Shown: in pieces, positions 7,512-15,758 of the stretch
Layout: the number at the start of each line of letters is the position of its first letter
Numbering within the stretch: the stretch's first letter is position 1
Source of the DNA: an uncultured Parabacteroides sp.
GTDB lineage: Bacteria; Bacteroidota; Bacteroidia; Bacteroidales; Tannerellaceae
Reading direction: 5' to 3'
DNA: 23,094 bases
Assembly (NCBI GenBank): GCA_900770835.1
Contig: CAAGLQ010000121.1
Coordinates: forward strand, 1 to 23,094
Notes under the pieces: model-generated
Databases searched by the model: none
Seen by the model: only the letters and a program-made list of their open reading frames with translations
What the model was told of the DNA's origin: nothing
Position numbers and translations under genes: made by a program

Positions 7512-9097
7512 GAAAAATATTATCATCGCTTATTGCAATCCTTGCGGTTACCAACCTTGAGGCCCAACAACATACGCCAAAGTTAGTGGTTTGTATCACA
7601 GTAGATCAGCTCAGAGGGGATTACATTGAGTATTTCTACAACACATTTGGTGAACGGGGTTTTAAGCGGTTGATGAATGAAGGAGTGGTCTATAACAGTG
7701 TTCACTTTGAGTTTTCTAACGTCGATCAAGCCAGCGCATTTGCCACACTGTTCACAGGAAGCAATCCTTGCTTCAGCGGAATCGGAAGTAATTCCTGCTA
7801 CGATTTCGAGCGGGATCGTGAGGTCTCTATCTTGAATGATCCCGAGTATTTAGGGAATTACACCAAAGAGAACTACTCACCTAAGAATCTGTTTAGCTCC
7901 ACGATAGGCGACGAGTTAAAAATTGCTTCCGGAGGGCGCAGCGACGTTTATGCTATCGCTCCCGATCCTGAGAGTGCGATCCTATCCGCCGGCCATGCGG
8001 CCAACGGAGCTTTCTGGATGGACAACTTGAACGGCAAATGGGCCACAACTACCTATTATAAAGGAATCCCGTGGTATGTGGATCGCTACAACAACGGCCC
8101 GGAAGCGCTCTCCGCACGCATCGCCTCGATGGTGTGGACCCCTTCGCTGTCGATGGACAAGTTGAACGCCATCCCCTACGTGCTTGACGAAATCCCCTAT
8201 CGGTACACCTTTAACGAGAAAGCAAAGGATTGCTATCCCCGTCTGAAAACATCGCCCTACATCAACAAGGAGGTGAACCGTCTGGCCATCCAGTTCCTGG
8301 AATATGGCGGGTTTGGTACCCGTAGCTGTCCGGATATGCTCTCCGTGACCTACTATGCCGGCAATTTCTTGGGCACACAGAATAAAGAATATACACGTGA
8401 AATACAAGACACCTACTATCAACTTGATCAAGATATTGAGAAGCTGTTAGACACGATCGACAAGAAGGTAGGTCTGTCAAACACCTTGGTGGTCTTCACC
8501 GGTTCCGGCTATTACAAGAGTGAGGAGTCCTATCCCGACGGGCTGATGGTAAACGGTGGGGAGTTTCACCCCAAACGTTGCGTGGCCCTGCTCAACATGT
8601 ACCTCATGGCACTCTACGGGCAACAGACGAATTGGGTAAAGGGCTATTATGACTCACAGATCTATCTAAATCGCAAGGCAATAGAGGATGCTAAACTGGA
8701 TTTAGCGACTGTACAGCGTAAAGCGGCCGACTTCTTGCAGGAGTTCAGCGGCGTGCAGTCTGTCACGACCGACAAGAGCCTGTTGGCAGGTGAGTGGAAC
8801 GAAGGAACCATCAAGTTTCGCCAAGGGACCCATCACCTGCGTAGAGGCGACCTGCTGATCGAACTGCAACCTGGTTGGAAATTGAACTTTGACAACGGGA
8901 AGGAGCAGGTCAAAGTCATTCGTAACAATGCTGTAATCACCCCTTTGGTATTCATGGGCAACGGCTTAAAACCGCAACATATCTATCGCGAAGTAAAGGC
9001 GACAGAAGTGGCTCCAACCGTCACCCATGTGTTGCGGATCAGACCGCCTAATGCTTCCAGTGGCCTGCCTCTGTATGAGGTAAAGGCAAGCAAGTGA
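7508..9097 (+). CDS. Secreted alkaline-phosphatase-superfamily protein with degenerate active site (probable pseudoenzyme)
   Basis: This 529-residue protein resembles PafA-type alkaline phosphatases over its whole length: VVCITVDQLRGDYI, GFKRLMNEGVVY, FTGSNPCFSGIGSNSCYD, AILSAGHAANGAFWMD, DTYYQLDQDIEKLLDTID, and a VAPTVTHVLRI..P...GLPL C-terminus. The ATG at 7508 overlaps the upstream stop as ATGA; the in-frame ATG at 7496 is an alternative. The signal peptide ends near NLEA-QQ, so the protein is periplasmic. The active site appears lost. The nucleophile Thr of TxPGH is Gln74, the DYVGH metal ligands are NFLGT (Asn286, Thr290), the ADHG ligands are GSG (Ser333, Gly334), and the substrate-binding Lys/Arg near residue 153-155 are Asp and Glu. 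Only the N-terminal Asp33 and Asn95 remain. Hydrolase activity is therefore unlikely. Its position between lnb and secA suggests a structural or regulatory envelope role (inference). Confidence 0.82.
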   Translation: MRKILSSLIAILAVTNLEAQQHTPKLVVCITVDQLRGDYIEYFYNTFGERGFKRLMNEGVVYNSVHFEFSNVDQASAFATLFTGSNPCFSGIGSNSCYDFERDREVSILNDPEYLGNYTKENYSPKNLFSSTIGDELKIASGGRSDVYAIAPDPESAILSAGHAANGAFWMDNLNGKWATTTYYKGIPWYVDRYNNGPEALSARIASMVWTPSLSMDKLNAIPYVLDEIPYRYTFNEKAKDCYPRLKTSPYINKEVNRLAIQFLEYGGFGTRSCPDMLSVTYYAGNFLGTQNKEYTREIQDTYYQLDQDIEKLLDTIDKKVGLSNTLVVFTGSGYYKSEESYPDGLMVNGGEFHPKRCVALLNMYLMALYGQQTNWVKGYYDSQIYLNRKAIEDAKLDLATVQRKAADFLQEFSGVQSVTTDKSLLAGEWNEGTIKFRQGTHHLRRGDLLIELQPGWKLNFDNGKEQVKVIRNNAVITPLVFMGNGLKPQHIYREVKATEVAPTVTHVLRIRPPNASSGLPLYEVKASK

Positions 9098-9154
9098 GCC
9101 AACAAGGGCGTATGAAATATCTATTTAATTAACAAGCAAAAAAAGAATACACAT

Positions 9155-12100
9155 ATGTTAGGAATAAATGAGTTATTGACGAAGCTGTTCGGTAACAAAT
9201 CACAACGAGACCTGAAGGAGATCACCCCTTGGGTAGATAAGGTGAAAGCCGTATATCCATCTATTCAAGCTCTCTCCAACGATGAGTTGCGTGCGAGGGT
9301 GGATGTGATTAAGAAGCGCATTCAAGATGCGGTGGCCGATGAGAGAGCGAAAGTGAACGAACTGCGTGGAAGCATCGAGACGAAGGAACTGGAGGAGCGT
9401 GAGGCGATCTGGGCTGAGGTGGACAAGATTGAGAAGACAATCACCGAGAAGATGGAGGTGGTTTTGGATCAATCCTTGCCGGAGGTATTCGCCATCATGA
9501 AAGATACCGCACGCCGTTTCGCTGAAAACACGGAGGTAGTGGTAACAGCCACCCCGTTCGATCGTGAGCTGGCTCCCCATCATGATTTTGTCCGTATCGA
9601 GGGAGATAAAGCGATTTATCAGAACCATTGGAAAGCTGGTGGTAATGAGATCACTTGGGATATGATTCATTATGATGTTCAGCTTTTTGGTGGTGTCGTT
9701 TTGCATAAAGGCAAGATCGCCGAGATGGCTACTGGTGAGGGTAAGACTTTGGTTGCAACCCTGCCGGTATTCCTCAACGCATTGACCCGTAACGGTGTGC
9801 ATGTCGTAACAGTGAATGATTACCTCTCTAAGCGCGACTCTGAGTGGATGGGGCCGCTCTATATGTTCCACGGCCTTTCCGTAGATTGCATCGATAAGCA
9901 TCGCCCCAACTCTGAGGCTCGTCGGAAAGCGTATGAGGCAGATATTACCTTTGGTACGAACAACGAGTTTGGTTTTGACTATCTGCGTGATAACATGGCA
10001 ACCAGCCCAAAAGACCTGGTGCAGCGCAAGCATAACTTTGCCATTGTCGATGAGGTGGACTCTGTGTTGATCGACGACGCTCGTACACCGTTGATCATTT
10101 CCGGTCCTGTTCCACGTGGTGAGGAGCAGCTCTTCGAGCTGTTTCGCCCGAACGTGGAGGTGGTTGTAAAGGCTCAGAAGGAACTCTGCTCCCAGTTGCT
10201 GATTGAGGCCAAGAAGAAGATGGCTAGCAGCGATCAAGCCGAGATGGACGAGGGTGCTATCCAGCTTTTCCGCTCCCACAAAGGCTTCCCGCGCAACAAG
10301 GCATTGATCAAATACCTTAGCGAACAAGGAGTAAAGGCACAGATGCTGAAGGCCGAGGAATACTATATGTCTGAGAACAATAAGCACATGCATGAGGCTA
10401 CTGATGTGCTTTACTTCGTAATCGATGAAAAGAATAACAGCGTTGAGTTGACCGATAAGGGCATTGACTTGCTAACCGGCAAGACCGATGATCCTACATT
10501 CTTTGTCTTGCCCGACATCACCTCCGAATTATCTCAGTTAGAGAACATGCAGGGTACCGATGAGGAGAAGCAGGCCCGTAAGGATGAGATTCTCTCTAAC
10601 TACTCCGTGAAGAGTGAGCGTGTGCACACCATTAACCAATTGTTGAAGGCCTACACCCTTTTCGAGAAAGACGATGAGTATGTGGTGATCGACAACAAGG
10701 TCTTGATCGTCGATGAGCAGACAGGTCGCATCATGGATGGCCGTCGTTATTCTGATGGTTTACACCAGGCGATCGAGGCAAAAGAGCGTGTAAAGGTGGA
10801 GGCTGCCACACAGACCTTCGCTACTATCACGTTGCAGAACTATTTCCGTATGTATCACAAACTGGCGGGTATGACCGGTACGGCGGAAACAGAGGCCGGC
10901 GAATTCTGGGACATCTATAAGCTGGATGTTGTTGTTATCCCGACAAATCGTCCGATCGCTCGTGTGGATATGAATGATCGCATTTATAAGACCAAGCGTG
11001 AGAAGTATAATGCAGTCATCGAAGAGATTGTCCAATTGACACAGGCCGGTCGTCCGGTATTGGTAGGTACTACCTCTGTCGAGATCTCAGAGTTGCTGAG
11101 CCGTATGTTGAAGATTCGAAATATCAAGCATAATGTCTTGAATGCGAAGTTGCATCAGAAAGAAGCTGAGATCGTTGCTTTGGCCGGTCAAAGCAGCACG
11201 GTAACGATTGCTACCAACATGGCTGGCCGTGGTACGGATATTAAACTATCCAATGAAGTAAAAGAGGCCGGTGGTTTGGCTATTATCGGTACGGAGCGTC
11301 ATGAGAGCCGTCGTGTTGATCGTCAGTTGCGTGGTCGTGCTGGTCGTCAAGGTGACCCAGGATCCTCTGTGTTCTTCGTCTCATTGGAAGATGATTTGAT
11401 GCGTCTATTCGCCTCCGAGAAAATCGCCAGCTTGATGGATCGATTGGGCTTTAAAGAAGGTGAGGTGTTGGAACACAGTATGTTGAGTAAATCTGTGGAG
11501 CGTGCGCAGAAGAAGGTCGAGGAGAATAACTTTGGTATCCGTAAACGCTTGCTGGAGTATGATGACGTGATGAACTCTCAACGCACCGTGATTTACACCC
11601 GTCGCCGCCATGCCTTGATGGGTGAGCGTATCGGTTTGGATGTATTAAATACGCTCTACGATACCGCAGTAGCGATTACTGACCAGTGCGAGAATGACTT
11701 CGAAAGTTTTAAGATGGAGATCTTTAAGACATTTGCCATGGAGAGTCCCCTTACCTTGGATGAATTTAAAGAATTAAAGCATAACCAGTTGATAGATAAA
11801 CTCTTCGAGGAGGCCTTGAAGACCTTTAAACGGCGTATGGAGCGTATAGCTCAAGTGGCTCATCCGGTGATCCAGCAAGTATACGAGAACCAAGGGGCTA
11901 TGTATGAGAACATCATGATCCCCATCACCGATGGCAAACGCATGTACAACATCTCTTGCAACTTAAAGGAGGCCTATGAGACTGAGAGCAAAGTCATCAC
12001 TAAATCCTTCCAAAAATCCATCATCCTCCACATGATCGATGAGGCCTGGAAAGAGCACCTGCGTGAGATGGATGAATTGCGTCACTCTGTGCAGAACGCA

Positions 12101-12547
12101 AGCTATGAGAACAAAGATCCTTTGTTGATCTACAAGTTAGAGTCTTATAACCTCTTTAAGAATATGGTTGATGCCATGAACCGCAAGACCGTAGCTGTCT
12201 TGATGCGTGGACAGATCCCCGTACGTCGTGAGCCGACTGAAGAGGAGCGCCAAGCTATGGCTGCCCGACAAGAGGCTATGGCTAAACAGGCCGCTGAGGC
12301 CATCGCCCAAGAGCGTGCCCGTATCCAACAACAAGCGCAGAAGAAGGCGCAGCAGGAGCAACAAACCCAGCAGTCGATTGAGGTGAAAGAGAATGATCTT
12401 GAGCGGGTTGACCTCGTAAATGAGGAGAATGTGGATGAGTCTGCTCACCCAGATGTGGTAAGAGCTGAGAAGCGTGTAGGTCGCAATGATCTTTGTCCCT
12501 GCGGTAGTGGTAAAAAATACAAGAATTGCCACGGACAAGGACTCTGA
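9155..12547 (+). CDS. secA: Preprotein translocase ATPase SecA
   Basis: SecA is the motor that drives unfolded proteins through SecYEG at the inner membrane. The protein has 1130 residues, longer than the roughly 900 of E. coli, as is usual in Bacteroidetes. Walker A is ATGEGKT (residues 192-198) and the DEAD-like Walker B is DEVD (299-302). The helicase-like second domain carries TNMAGRGTDIKL and QLRGRAGRQGDPGSS. A C-terminal coiled, Gln/Ala-rich linker (about 1030-1085) leads to a zinc-binding SEC-C tail with Cys1114, Cys1116, Cys1125 and His1126. Extra length sits in an N-terminal charged helical insert (about 60-100) and in an enlarged region after the Walker B domain (about 325-430). The gene is 57 bp after the phosphatase-like gene, with an AT-rich leader and no clear Shine-Dalgarno. 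It is followed by an intrinsic terminator. Confidence 0.98.
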   Translation: MLGINELLTKLFGNKSQRDLKEITPWVDKVKAVYPSIQALSNDELRARVDVIKKRIQDAVADERAKVNELRGSIETKELEEREAIWAEVDKIEKTITEKMEVVLDQSLPEVFAIMKDTARRFAENTEVVVTATPFDRELAPHHDFVRIEGDKAIYQNHWKAGGNEITWDMIHYDVQLFGGVVLHKGKIAEMATGEGKTLVATLPVFLNALTRNGVHVVTVNDYLSKRDSEWMGPLYMFHGLSVDCIDKHRPNSEARRKAYEADITFGTNNEFGFDYLRDNMATSPKDLVQRKHNFAIVDEVDSVLIDDARTPLIISGPVPRGEEQLFELFRPNVEVVVKAQKELCSQLLIEAKKKMASSDQAEMDEGAIQLFRSHKGFPRNKALIKYLSEQGVKAQMLKAEEYYMSENNKHMHEATDVLYFVIDEKNNSVELTDKGIDLLTGKTDDPTFFVLPDITSELSQLENMQGTDEEKQARKDEILSNYSVKSERVHTINQLLKAYTLFEKDDEYVVIDNKVLIVDEQTGRIMDGRRYSDGLHQAIEAKERVKVEAATQTFATITLQNYFRMYHKLAGMTGTAETEAGEFWDIYKLDVVVIPTNRPIARVDMNDRIYKTKREKYNAVIEEIVQLTQAGRPVLVGTTSVEISELLSRMLKIRNIKHNVLNAKLHQKEAEIVALAGQSSTVTIATNMAGRGTDIKLSNEVKEAGGLAIIGTERHESRRVDRQLRGRAGRQGDPGSSVFFVSLEDDLMRLFASEKIASLMDRLGFKEGEVLEHSMLSKSVERAQKKVEENNFGIRKRLLEYDDVMNSQRTVIYTRRRHALMGERIGLDVLNTLYDTAVAITDQCENDFESFKMEIFKTFAMESPLTLDEFKELKHNQLIDKLFEEALKTFKRRMERIAQVAHPVIQQVYENQGAMYENIMIPITDGKRMYNISCNLKEAYETESKVITKSFQKSIILHMIDEAWKEHLREMDELRHSVQNASYENKDPLLIYKLESYNLFKNMVDAMNRKTVAVLMRGQIPVRREPTEEERQAMAARQEAMAKQAAEAIAQERARIQQQAQKKAQQEQQTQQSIEVKENDLERVDLVNEENVDESAHPDVVRAEKRVGRNDLCPCGSGKKYKNCHGQGL

Positions 12548-12570
12548 TTTTTCAGTATAATTAACGTGTT

Positions 12571-12610
12571 AAAAGGAGGGACAGGCGAAACAGTCTGTTC
12601 CTCTTTTTTT
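12571..12610 (+). terminator. Intrinsic terminator of the secA operon
   Basis: GGAGGGACAG (12575-12584) pairs with CTGTTCCTCT (12595-12604), with G-U wobbles, around a 10-nt loop. A run of eight T follows directly. The A-run before the stem can pair with these T residues and lengthen it. Confidence 0.88.
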
Positions 12611-12647
12611 GTACATTCGCCCCGTAAACCTTTTAATACCATTGGTT

Positions 12648-13736
12648 ATGATAATTGGAGTTCCAAAAGAAATTAAGAACAATGAAAACCGCGTCGCGTT
12701 GACACCAGCAGGCGCAAAAGAGTTAGTGAGAAAAGGGCACAGTGTGTATGTACAACACACGGCAGGAATCAACAGTGGATTCCCCGATGAAGATTACGTA
12801 GCGGCAGGGGCTCAAATCCTGCCTACTATCGAAGCGGTCTATGACATCGCCGAGATGATCATCAAAGTGAAAGAACCCATCGAAAGTGAGTATGCCTTAG
12901 TGAAAAAGGGCCAGTTGCTCTTCACCTATTTCCATTTCGCTTCTGATCGGGAACTGACCGAGGCCATGCTACGCAGCGGAGCCACCTGCTTGGCCTATGA
13001 GACAGTAGAAGGTCCCAACCACTCCCTACCCCTATTGATTCCCATGAGTGAGGTGGCCGGACGTATGTCTATCCAAGAGGGCGCACGCTTTCTGGAGAAA
13101 CCACAAGGAGGAAAAGGCATGCTGTTAGGTGGTGTGCCTGGCGTGAAACCGGCTAAAGTATTGGTCATTGGTGGAGGTATCGTAGGCCATAATGCAGCCT
13201 TGATGGCAGCTGGTTTAGGTGCCGATGTCACATTGGCCGACATTTCGTTGCAACGTCTGCGTGCGTTGTCAGAGACACTTCCTAAGAATGTCAAGACGCT
13301 CTATTCATCTATGCACAACATCGAGCAAGAATTACCCACGACCGACCTTGTAATTGGAGCAGTCTTGATTCCTGGAGCCAAGACACCTCACCTTATTACC
13401 CGTGAGATGCTGAAATTGATGAAGCCAGGAAGTGTATTAGTAGATGTGGCTATCGACCAAGGAGGCTGTTTCGAGACCTCCCATCCTACCACTCATGCGG
13501 AGCCGATCTTCGAGGTGGATGGTGTGATCCATTACTGTGTGGCAAATATCCCAGGAGCGGTACCACAAACCTCTACGCTCGCCTTGACCAACGCTACGTT
13601 GCCATACGCCATCCGGTTGGCAGACCAAGGGTGGGAGAGGGCTTGTGCCGCTGATCCTGGCTTGCAACTCGGCTTGAATATCGTAGATGGAAAGATTGTT
13701 TATCCTGCCGTAGCTGCTCTTTATAAAGATTTATAA
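12648..13736 (+). CDS. ald: Alanine dehydrogenase
   Basis: This enzyme catalyses NAD-linked interconversion of L-alanine with pyruvate and ammonia in the cytoplasm. The 362-residue product starts at the ATG at 12648 (MIIGVPKEIKNNENRVAL), the standard family N-terminus. A longer in-frame start at 12609 would lie in the secA terminator's T-run. The substrate-binding and catalytic residues Arg15, Lys75 and His96 fall at the same numbers as in characterised alanine dehydrogenases, and VDVAIDQGG supplies the catalytic Asp. The Rossmann NAD motif is VIGGGIVGHNAALMAAGLGA, with an acidic residue (ADI) at the end of the second strand, which indicates NAD rather than NADP. The gene appears monocistronic, lying between the secA terminator and a bidirectional terminator. 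A weak -7-like TACATTCG lies at 12612-12619. Confidence 0.96.
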   Translation: MIIGVPKEIKNNENRVALTPAGAKELVRKGHSVYVQHTAGINSGFPDEDYVAAGAQILPTIEAVYDIAEMIIKVKEPIESEYALVKKGQLLFTYFHFASDRELTEAMLRSGATCLAYETVEGPNHSLPLLIPMSEVAGRMSIQEGARFLEKPQGGKGMLLGGVPGVKPAKVLVIGGGIVGHNAALMAAGLGADVTLADISLQRLRALSETLPKNVKTLYSSMHNIEQELPTTDLVIGAVLIPGAKTPHLITREMLKLMKPGSVLVDVAIDQGGCFETSHPTTHAEPIFEVDGVIHYCVANIPGAVPQTSTLALTNATLPYAIRLADQGWERACAADPGLQLGLNIVDGKIVYPAVAALYKDL

Positions 13737-13743
13737 AATGAGC

Positions 13744-13793
13744 AATAAGGTTCGGCCTCTTACAAACCAATAGAAAAGAAGCTGAACCTTATT
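13744..13793. terminator. Bidirectional terminator between ald and the DUF4923 gene
   Basis: AATAAGGTTCGGCCTCTT (13744-13761) pairs with AAGAAGCTGAACCTTATT (13776-13793) over 18 positions, with one mismatch and one G-U, around a 14-nt loop. T-rich sequence lies beyond the stem on both strands. The two flanking genes converge on it, and it ends 3 bp before the DUF4923 stop codon. Confidence 0.85.
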
Positions 13794-13796
13794 CTT

Positions 13797-14420
13797 TTAT
13801 TTCTTCAAATCGAAACCTAACATCAAACCGTCGTACTGATTAGCCAACTGACTGAGTGATTGTAATGTATTGTTGCCGCTTAAGGATGTTACTTTCGTCA
13901 GAAATGTAAGTAACTTATCGGCATTAAATAGCAAGGTAAGGTTATCGCCTGCTAAGACAGTAGAGGCAGTCAAGGCATAAATCGTACGGTTGGATGTGCC
14001 TGCTGTATAGGTGAAGGTAATGGTTTTGTCCGCCTCATTCACGCTGTAGGTCCCCTTCAAAGAACCCTTCTTCAATGCACTGGTGAAAGTACTATCCGCA
14101 TTGAAGGTATAGTTAAACACACCCTCAACAATGCCCACTTTGGCGCATTGCTCCTTCAAATTCTTCTCTAATTCTGTTGTTGCAGCCGCTCCTGCGATTT
14201 GTTTCAAGGTATTATCACTGCCCAACTGTACAGCTGGATCTACATAGGTCCAAGTACCTTGTAAATTGGATACTGTCACAGATTGCCCACCAGTCACGGA
14301 CGAGACAACTTTTTGTACTGTTTCTGAGTTAAGAATGTCTTTTAAGGATTGTGCTTGTGCTGTAACGGTGCAAAGCCAAAGGCCAACAAATGCCGTTAAA
14401 TAATGGATGATCTTCTTCAT
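13797..14420 (-). CDS. Secreted DUF4923-family (lipocalin-like) protein of unknown function
   Basis: This 207-residue protein has a type I signal peptide (MKKIIHYLTAFVGLWLC followed by TVTAQA, with the cut before QS). The mature part starts with a short helical segment (LKDILNSETVQKVVSS). It continues with LQGTWTYVDPAVQLGSDNTL and a set of beta-strands (YTFNADSTFTS, KGTYSVNEADKTITFTY, LTLLFNADKL). I recognise this pattern as the Bacteroidales DUF4923 family, in which a TW.Y.dPav motif and a lipocalin-like barrel recur. No catalytic residues or cysteines in the mature part can be singled out. The gene is transcribed away from fba and separated from it by a terminator, so it is probably on its own. 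Its function is unknown; an envelope or periplasmic location is all that the sequence supports. Confidence 0.85.
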   Translation of the reverse strand: MKKIIHYLTAFVGLWLCTVTAQAQSLKDILNSETVQKVVSSVTGGQSVTVSNLQGTWTYVDPAVQLGSDNTLKQIAGAAATTELEKNLKEQCAKVGIVEGVFNYTFNADSTFTSALKKGSLKGTYSVNEADKTITFTYTAGTSNRTIYALTASTVLAGDNLTLLFNADKLLTFLTKVTSLSGNNTLQSLSQLANQYDGLMLGFDLKK

Positions 14421-14467
14421 TGTTCCTTATTGATTCTCCCTGCAATCTTTTAGCATAATACTTTTGA

Positions 14468-14504
14468 ATAAAAAAAAGAGTGCCGAATAGCCGTCCGACA
14501 CTCT
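14468..14504 (-). terminator. Intrinsic terminator of the fructose-bisphosphate aldolase gene
   Basis: On the minus strand AGAGTGTCG and CGGCACTCT form a 9-bp stem with one U-G pair and a 10-nt loop. A run of eight T follows (plus-strand A-run 14470-14477). It lies 34 bp beyond the aldolase stop codon. The rest of 14421-14537 holds no gene and must contain the DUF4923 promoter, which I could not place. Confidence 0.85.
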
Positions 14505-14537
14505 CTCTATCATATGTTTAATCAAAAAACGTATTGA

Positions 14538-15536
14538 TTATAACTTATCGTTAGAACCAAGTACATTGATGATCTTGTGCTTGTACAGCTTCTCCATGTT
14601 GTCACGAGCCGGGCCCAGATACTTGCGCGGGTCAAACTCAGCCGGTTTCTCAGCAAAGACTTTACGGATAGCAGCTGTCATAGCCAAACGAGAGTCAGAG
14701 TCGATGTTGATCTTGCAAACAGCAGACTTAGCAGCCTCACGCAACCACTCCTCGGGTATACCGATAGCAGCCTTCAGCGCACCGCCGAACTTGTTGATTG
14801 TCTCAACCTCATCCTGGGGAACAGAAGAAGAACCGTGGAGTACGATGGGGAAGCCCGGCAACTTCTCCTCAACAGCCTTCAATACGTCGAATGCCAAAGG
14901 AGGAGGAACCATGCGGCCTGTCTCCGGATCAATTGTGCACTGCTCCGGAGTGAACTTGTAAGCACCGTGAGACGTACCGATAGAGATGGCCAAAGAATCG
15001 CAACCTGTACGAGTAGCGAAATCGATTACCTCTTCAGGATCCGTATAAGTGTGGTGGTCTGCAGAAACCTCATCCTCAACACCAGCCAATACACCCAGCT
15101 CACCCTCTACAGTCACGTCATACTGATGTGCGTACTCAACAACCTTCTTTGTCAAAGCGACGTTCTCCTCATAAGGCAGGTGAGAACCATCGATCATTAC
15201 AGAAGAGAAGCCCATATCTACGCAAGACTTACACAACTCGAAGCTATCACCGTGATCCAAGTGCAAAACGATCTGCGGATGCTCGCAGCCCAACTCCTTA
15301 GCGTACTCAACTGCGCCCTCAGCCATATAACGAAGCAATGTCTGGTTAGCGTAGTTACGCGCACCCTTAGACACCTGCAAGATCACCGGAGACTTAGTCT
15401 CTGAAGAAGCCTTGATAATTGCTTGCAGCTGCTCCATGTTGTTGAAGTTGAACGCAGGGATTGCATAGCCACCCTTAATTGCCTTAGCGAACATCTCTTT
15501 CGTGTTCACCAAACCTAATTGTTTGTAACTTACCAT
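14538..15536 (-). CDS. fba: Class II fructose-bisphosphate aldolase
   Basis: This is a cytoplasmic glycolytic and gluconeogenic enzyme that splits fructose-1,6-bisphosphate into dihydroxyacetone phosphate and glyceraldehyde-3-phosphate using Zn2+. The product has 332 residues. Visible motifs are IPAFNFNN near the N-terminus, HLDHGDS with catalytic Asp94 and zinc ligand His95, VMIDGSHLPYEENV, EGELGVLAGVEDE, SIGTSHGAYKF (zinc and phosphate binding) and VLHGSSSVP. This is the pattern of the longer class IIB type. The gene is divergent from rpmE across a 222-bp intergenic region and has its own promoter and terminator. It could be named fbaA or fba. A relaxed tagatose-bisphosphate activity cannot be excluded from sequence, but glycolytic fba is by far the likeliest. 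Confidence 0.96.
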   Translation of the reverse strand: MVSYKQLGLVNTKEMFAKAIKGGYAIPAFNFNNMEQLQAIIKASSETKSPVILQVSKGARNYANQTLLRYMAEGAVEYAKELGCEHPQIVLHLDHGDSFELCKSCVDMGFSSVMIDGSHLPYEENVALTKKVVEYAHQYDVTVEGELGVLAGVEDEVSADHHTYTDPEEVIDFATRTGCDSLAISIGTSHGAYKFTPEQCTIDPETGRMVPPPLAFDVLKAVEEKLPGFPIVLHGSSSVPQDEVETINKFGGALKAAIGIPEEWLREAAKSAVCKINIDSDSRLAMTAAIRKVFAEKPAEFDPRKYLGPARDNMEKLYKHKIINVLGSNDKL

Positions 15537-15577
15537 AATGTTTAATACGTTATTACGTTAGTAATTTAAAACTTCCG

Positions 15578-15585
15578 CAAATATA
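15578..15585 (-). promoter_or_regulatory. -7 box of the fba promoter
   Basis: On the minus strand TATATTTG matches TAnnTTTG exactly, 42 bp upstream of the fba start codon. The -33 region (GTTG near 15602-15605) is only a partial match to TTTG. Confidence 0.6.
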
Positions 15586-15667
15586 CATAAGTTTCATCAC
15601 ACAACGCTGTTTTACGGCCATAATTTATCTCAAATTCTGAATGGACGAAAAAAAGAGTGCGTTTTTC

Positions 15668-15698
15668 TTTGTTTATTGGCTGTAAAGCTATACCTTTG
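15668..15698 (+). promoter_or_regulatory. Bacteroides-type promoter of rpmE
   Basis: A -33 TTTG (15668-15671) and a -7 TACCTTTG (15691-15698) are separated by 19 nt, which matches the Bacteroidetes primary sigma consensus at both elements. Transcription would begin near 15705, giving a leader of about 55 nt before rpmE. Confidence 0.8.
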
Positions 15699-15758
15699 CC
15701 GCTCGAAATACCGGTTACCAATTATAAAGTAGTATAAATTAAAAACAGAAATAAAGCA

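Noticed and set aside
7508..9097. Functional PafA-type alkaline phosphatase as the annotation
   Set aside because: The fold-level similarity is clear, but the nucleophile and most metal ligands are replaced, so a catalytic phosphatase call is not supported.
9200..10393. A 397-codon open frame on the minus strand
   Set aside because: It lies wholly antisense to secA, whose conserved motifs cover the same bases. It is a by-product of biased codon use in the real gene.
14577..15404. A 275-codon open frame on the plus strand
   Set aside because: It is antisense to the aldolase, which has full family motifs and its own promoter and terminator; the translated sequence shows no recognisable domain.
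15699..15758. Possible L31 autoregulatory leader in the rpmE 5' untranslated region
   Set aside because: The leader of about 55 nt shows no clear stable stem or resemblance to a known L31 leader motif that I can recognise.
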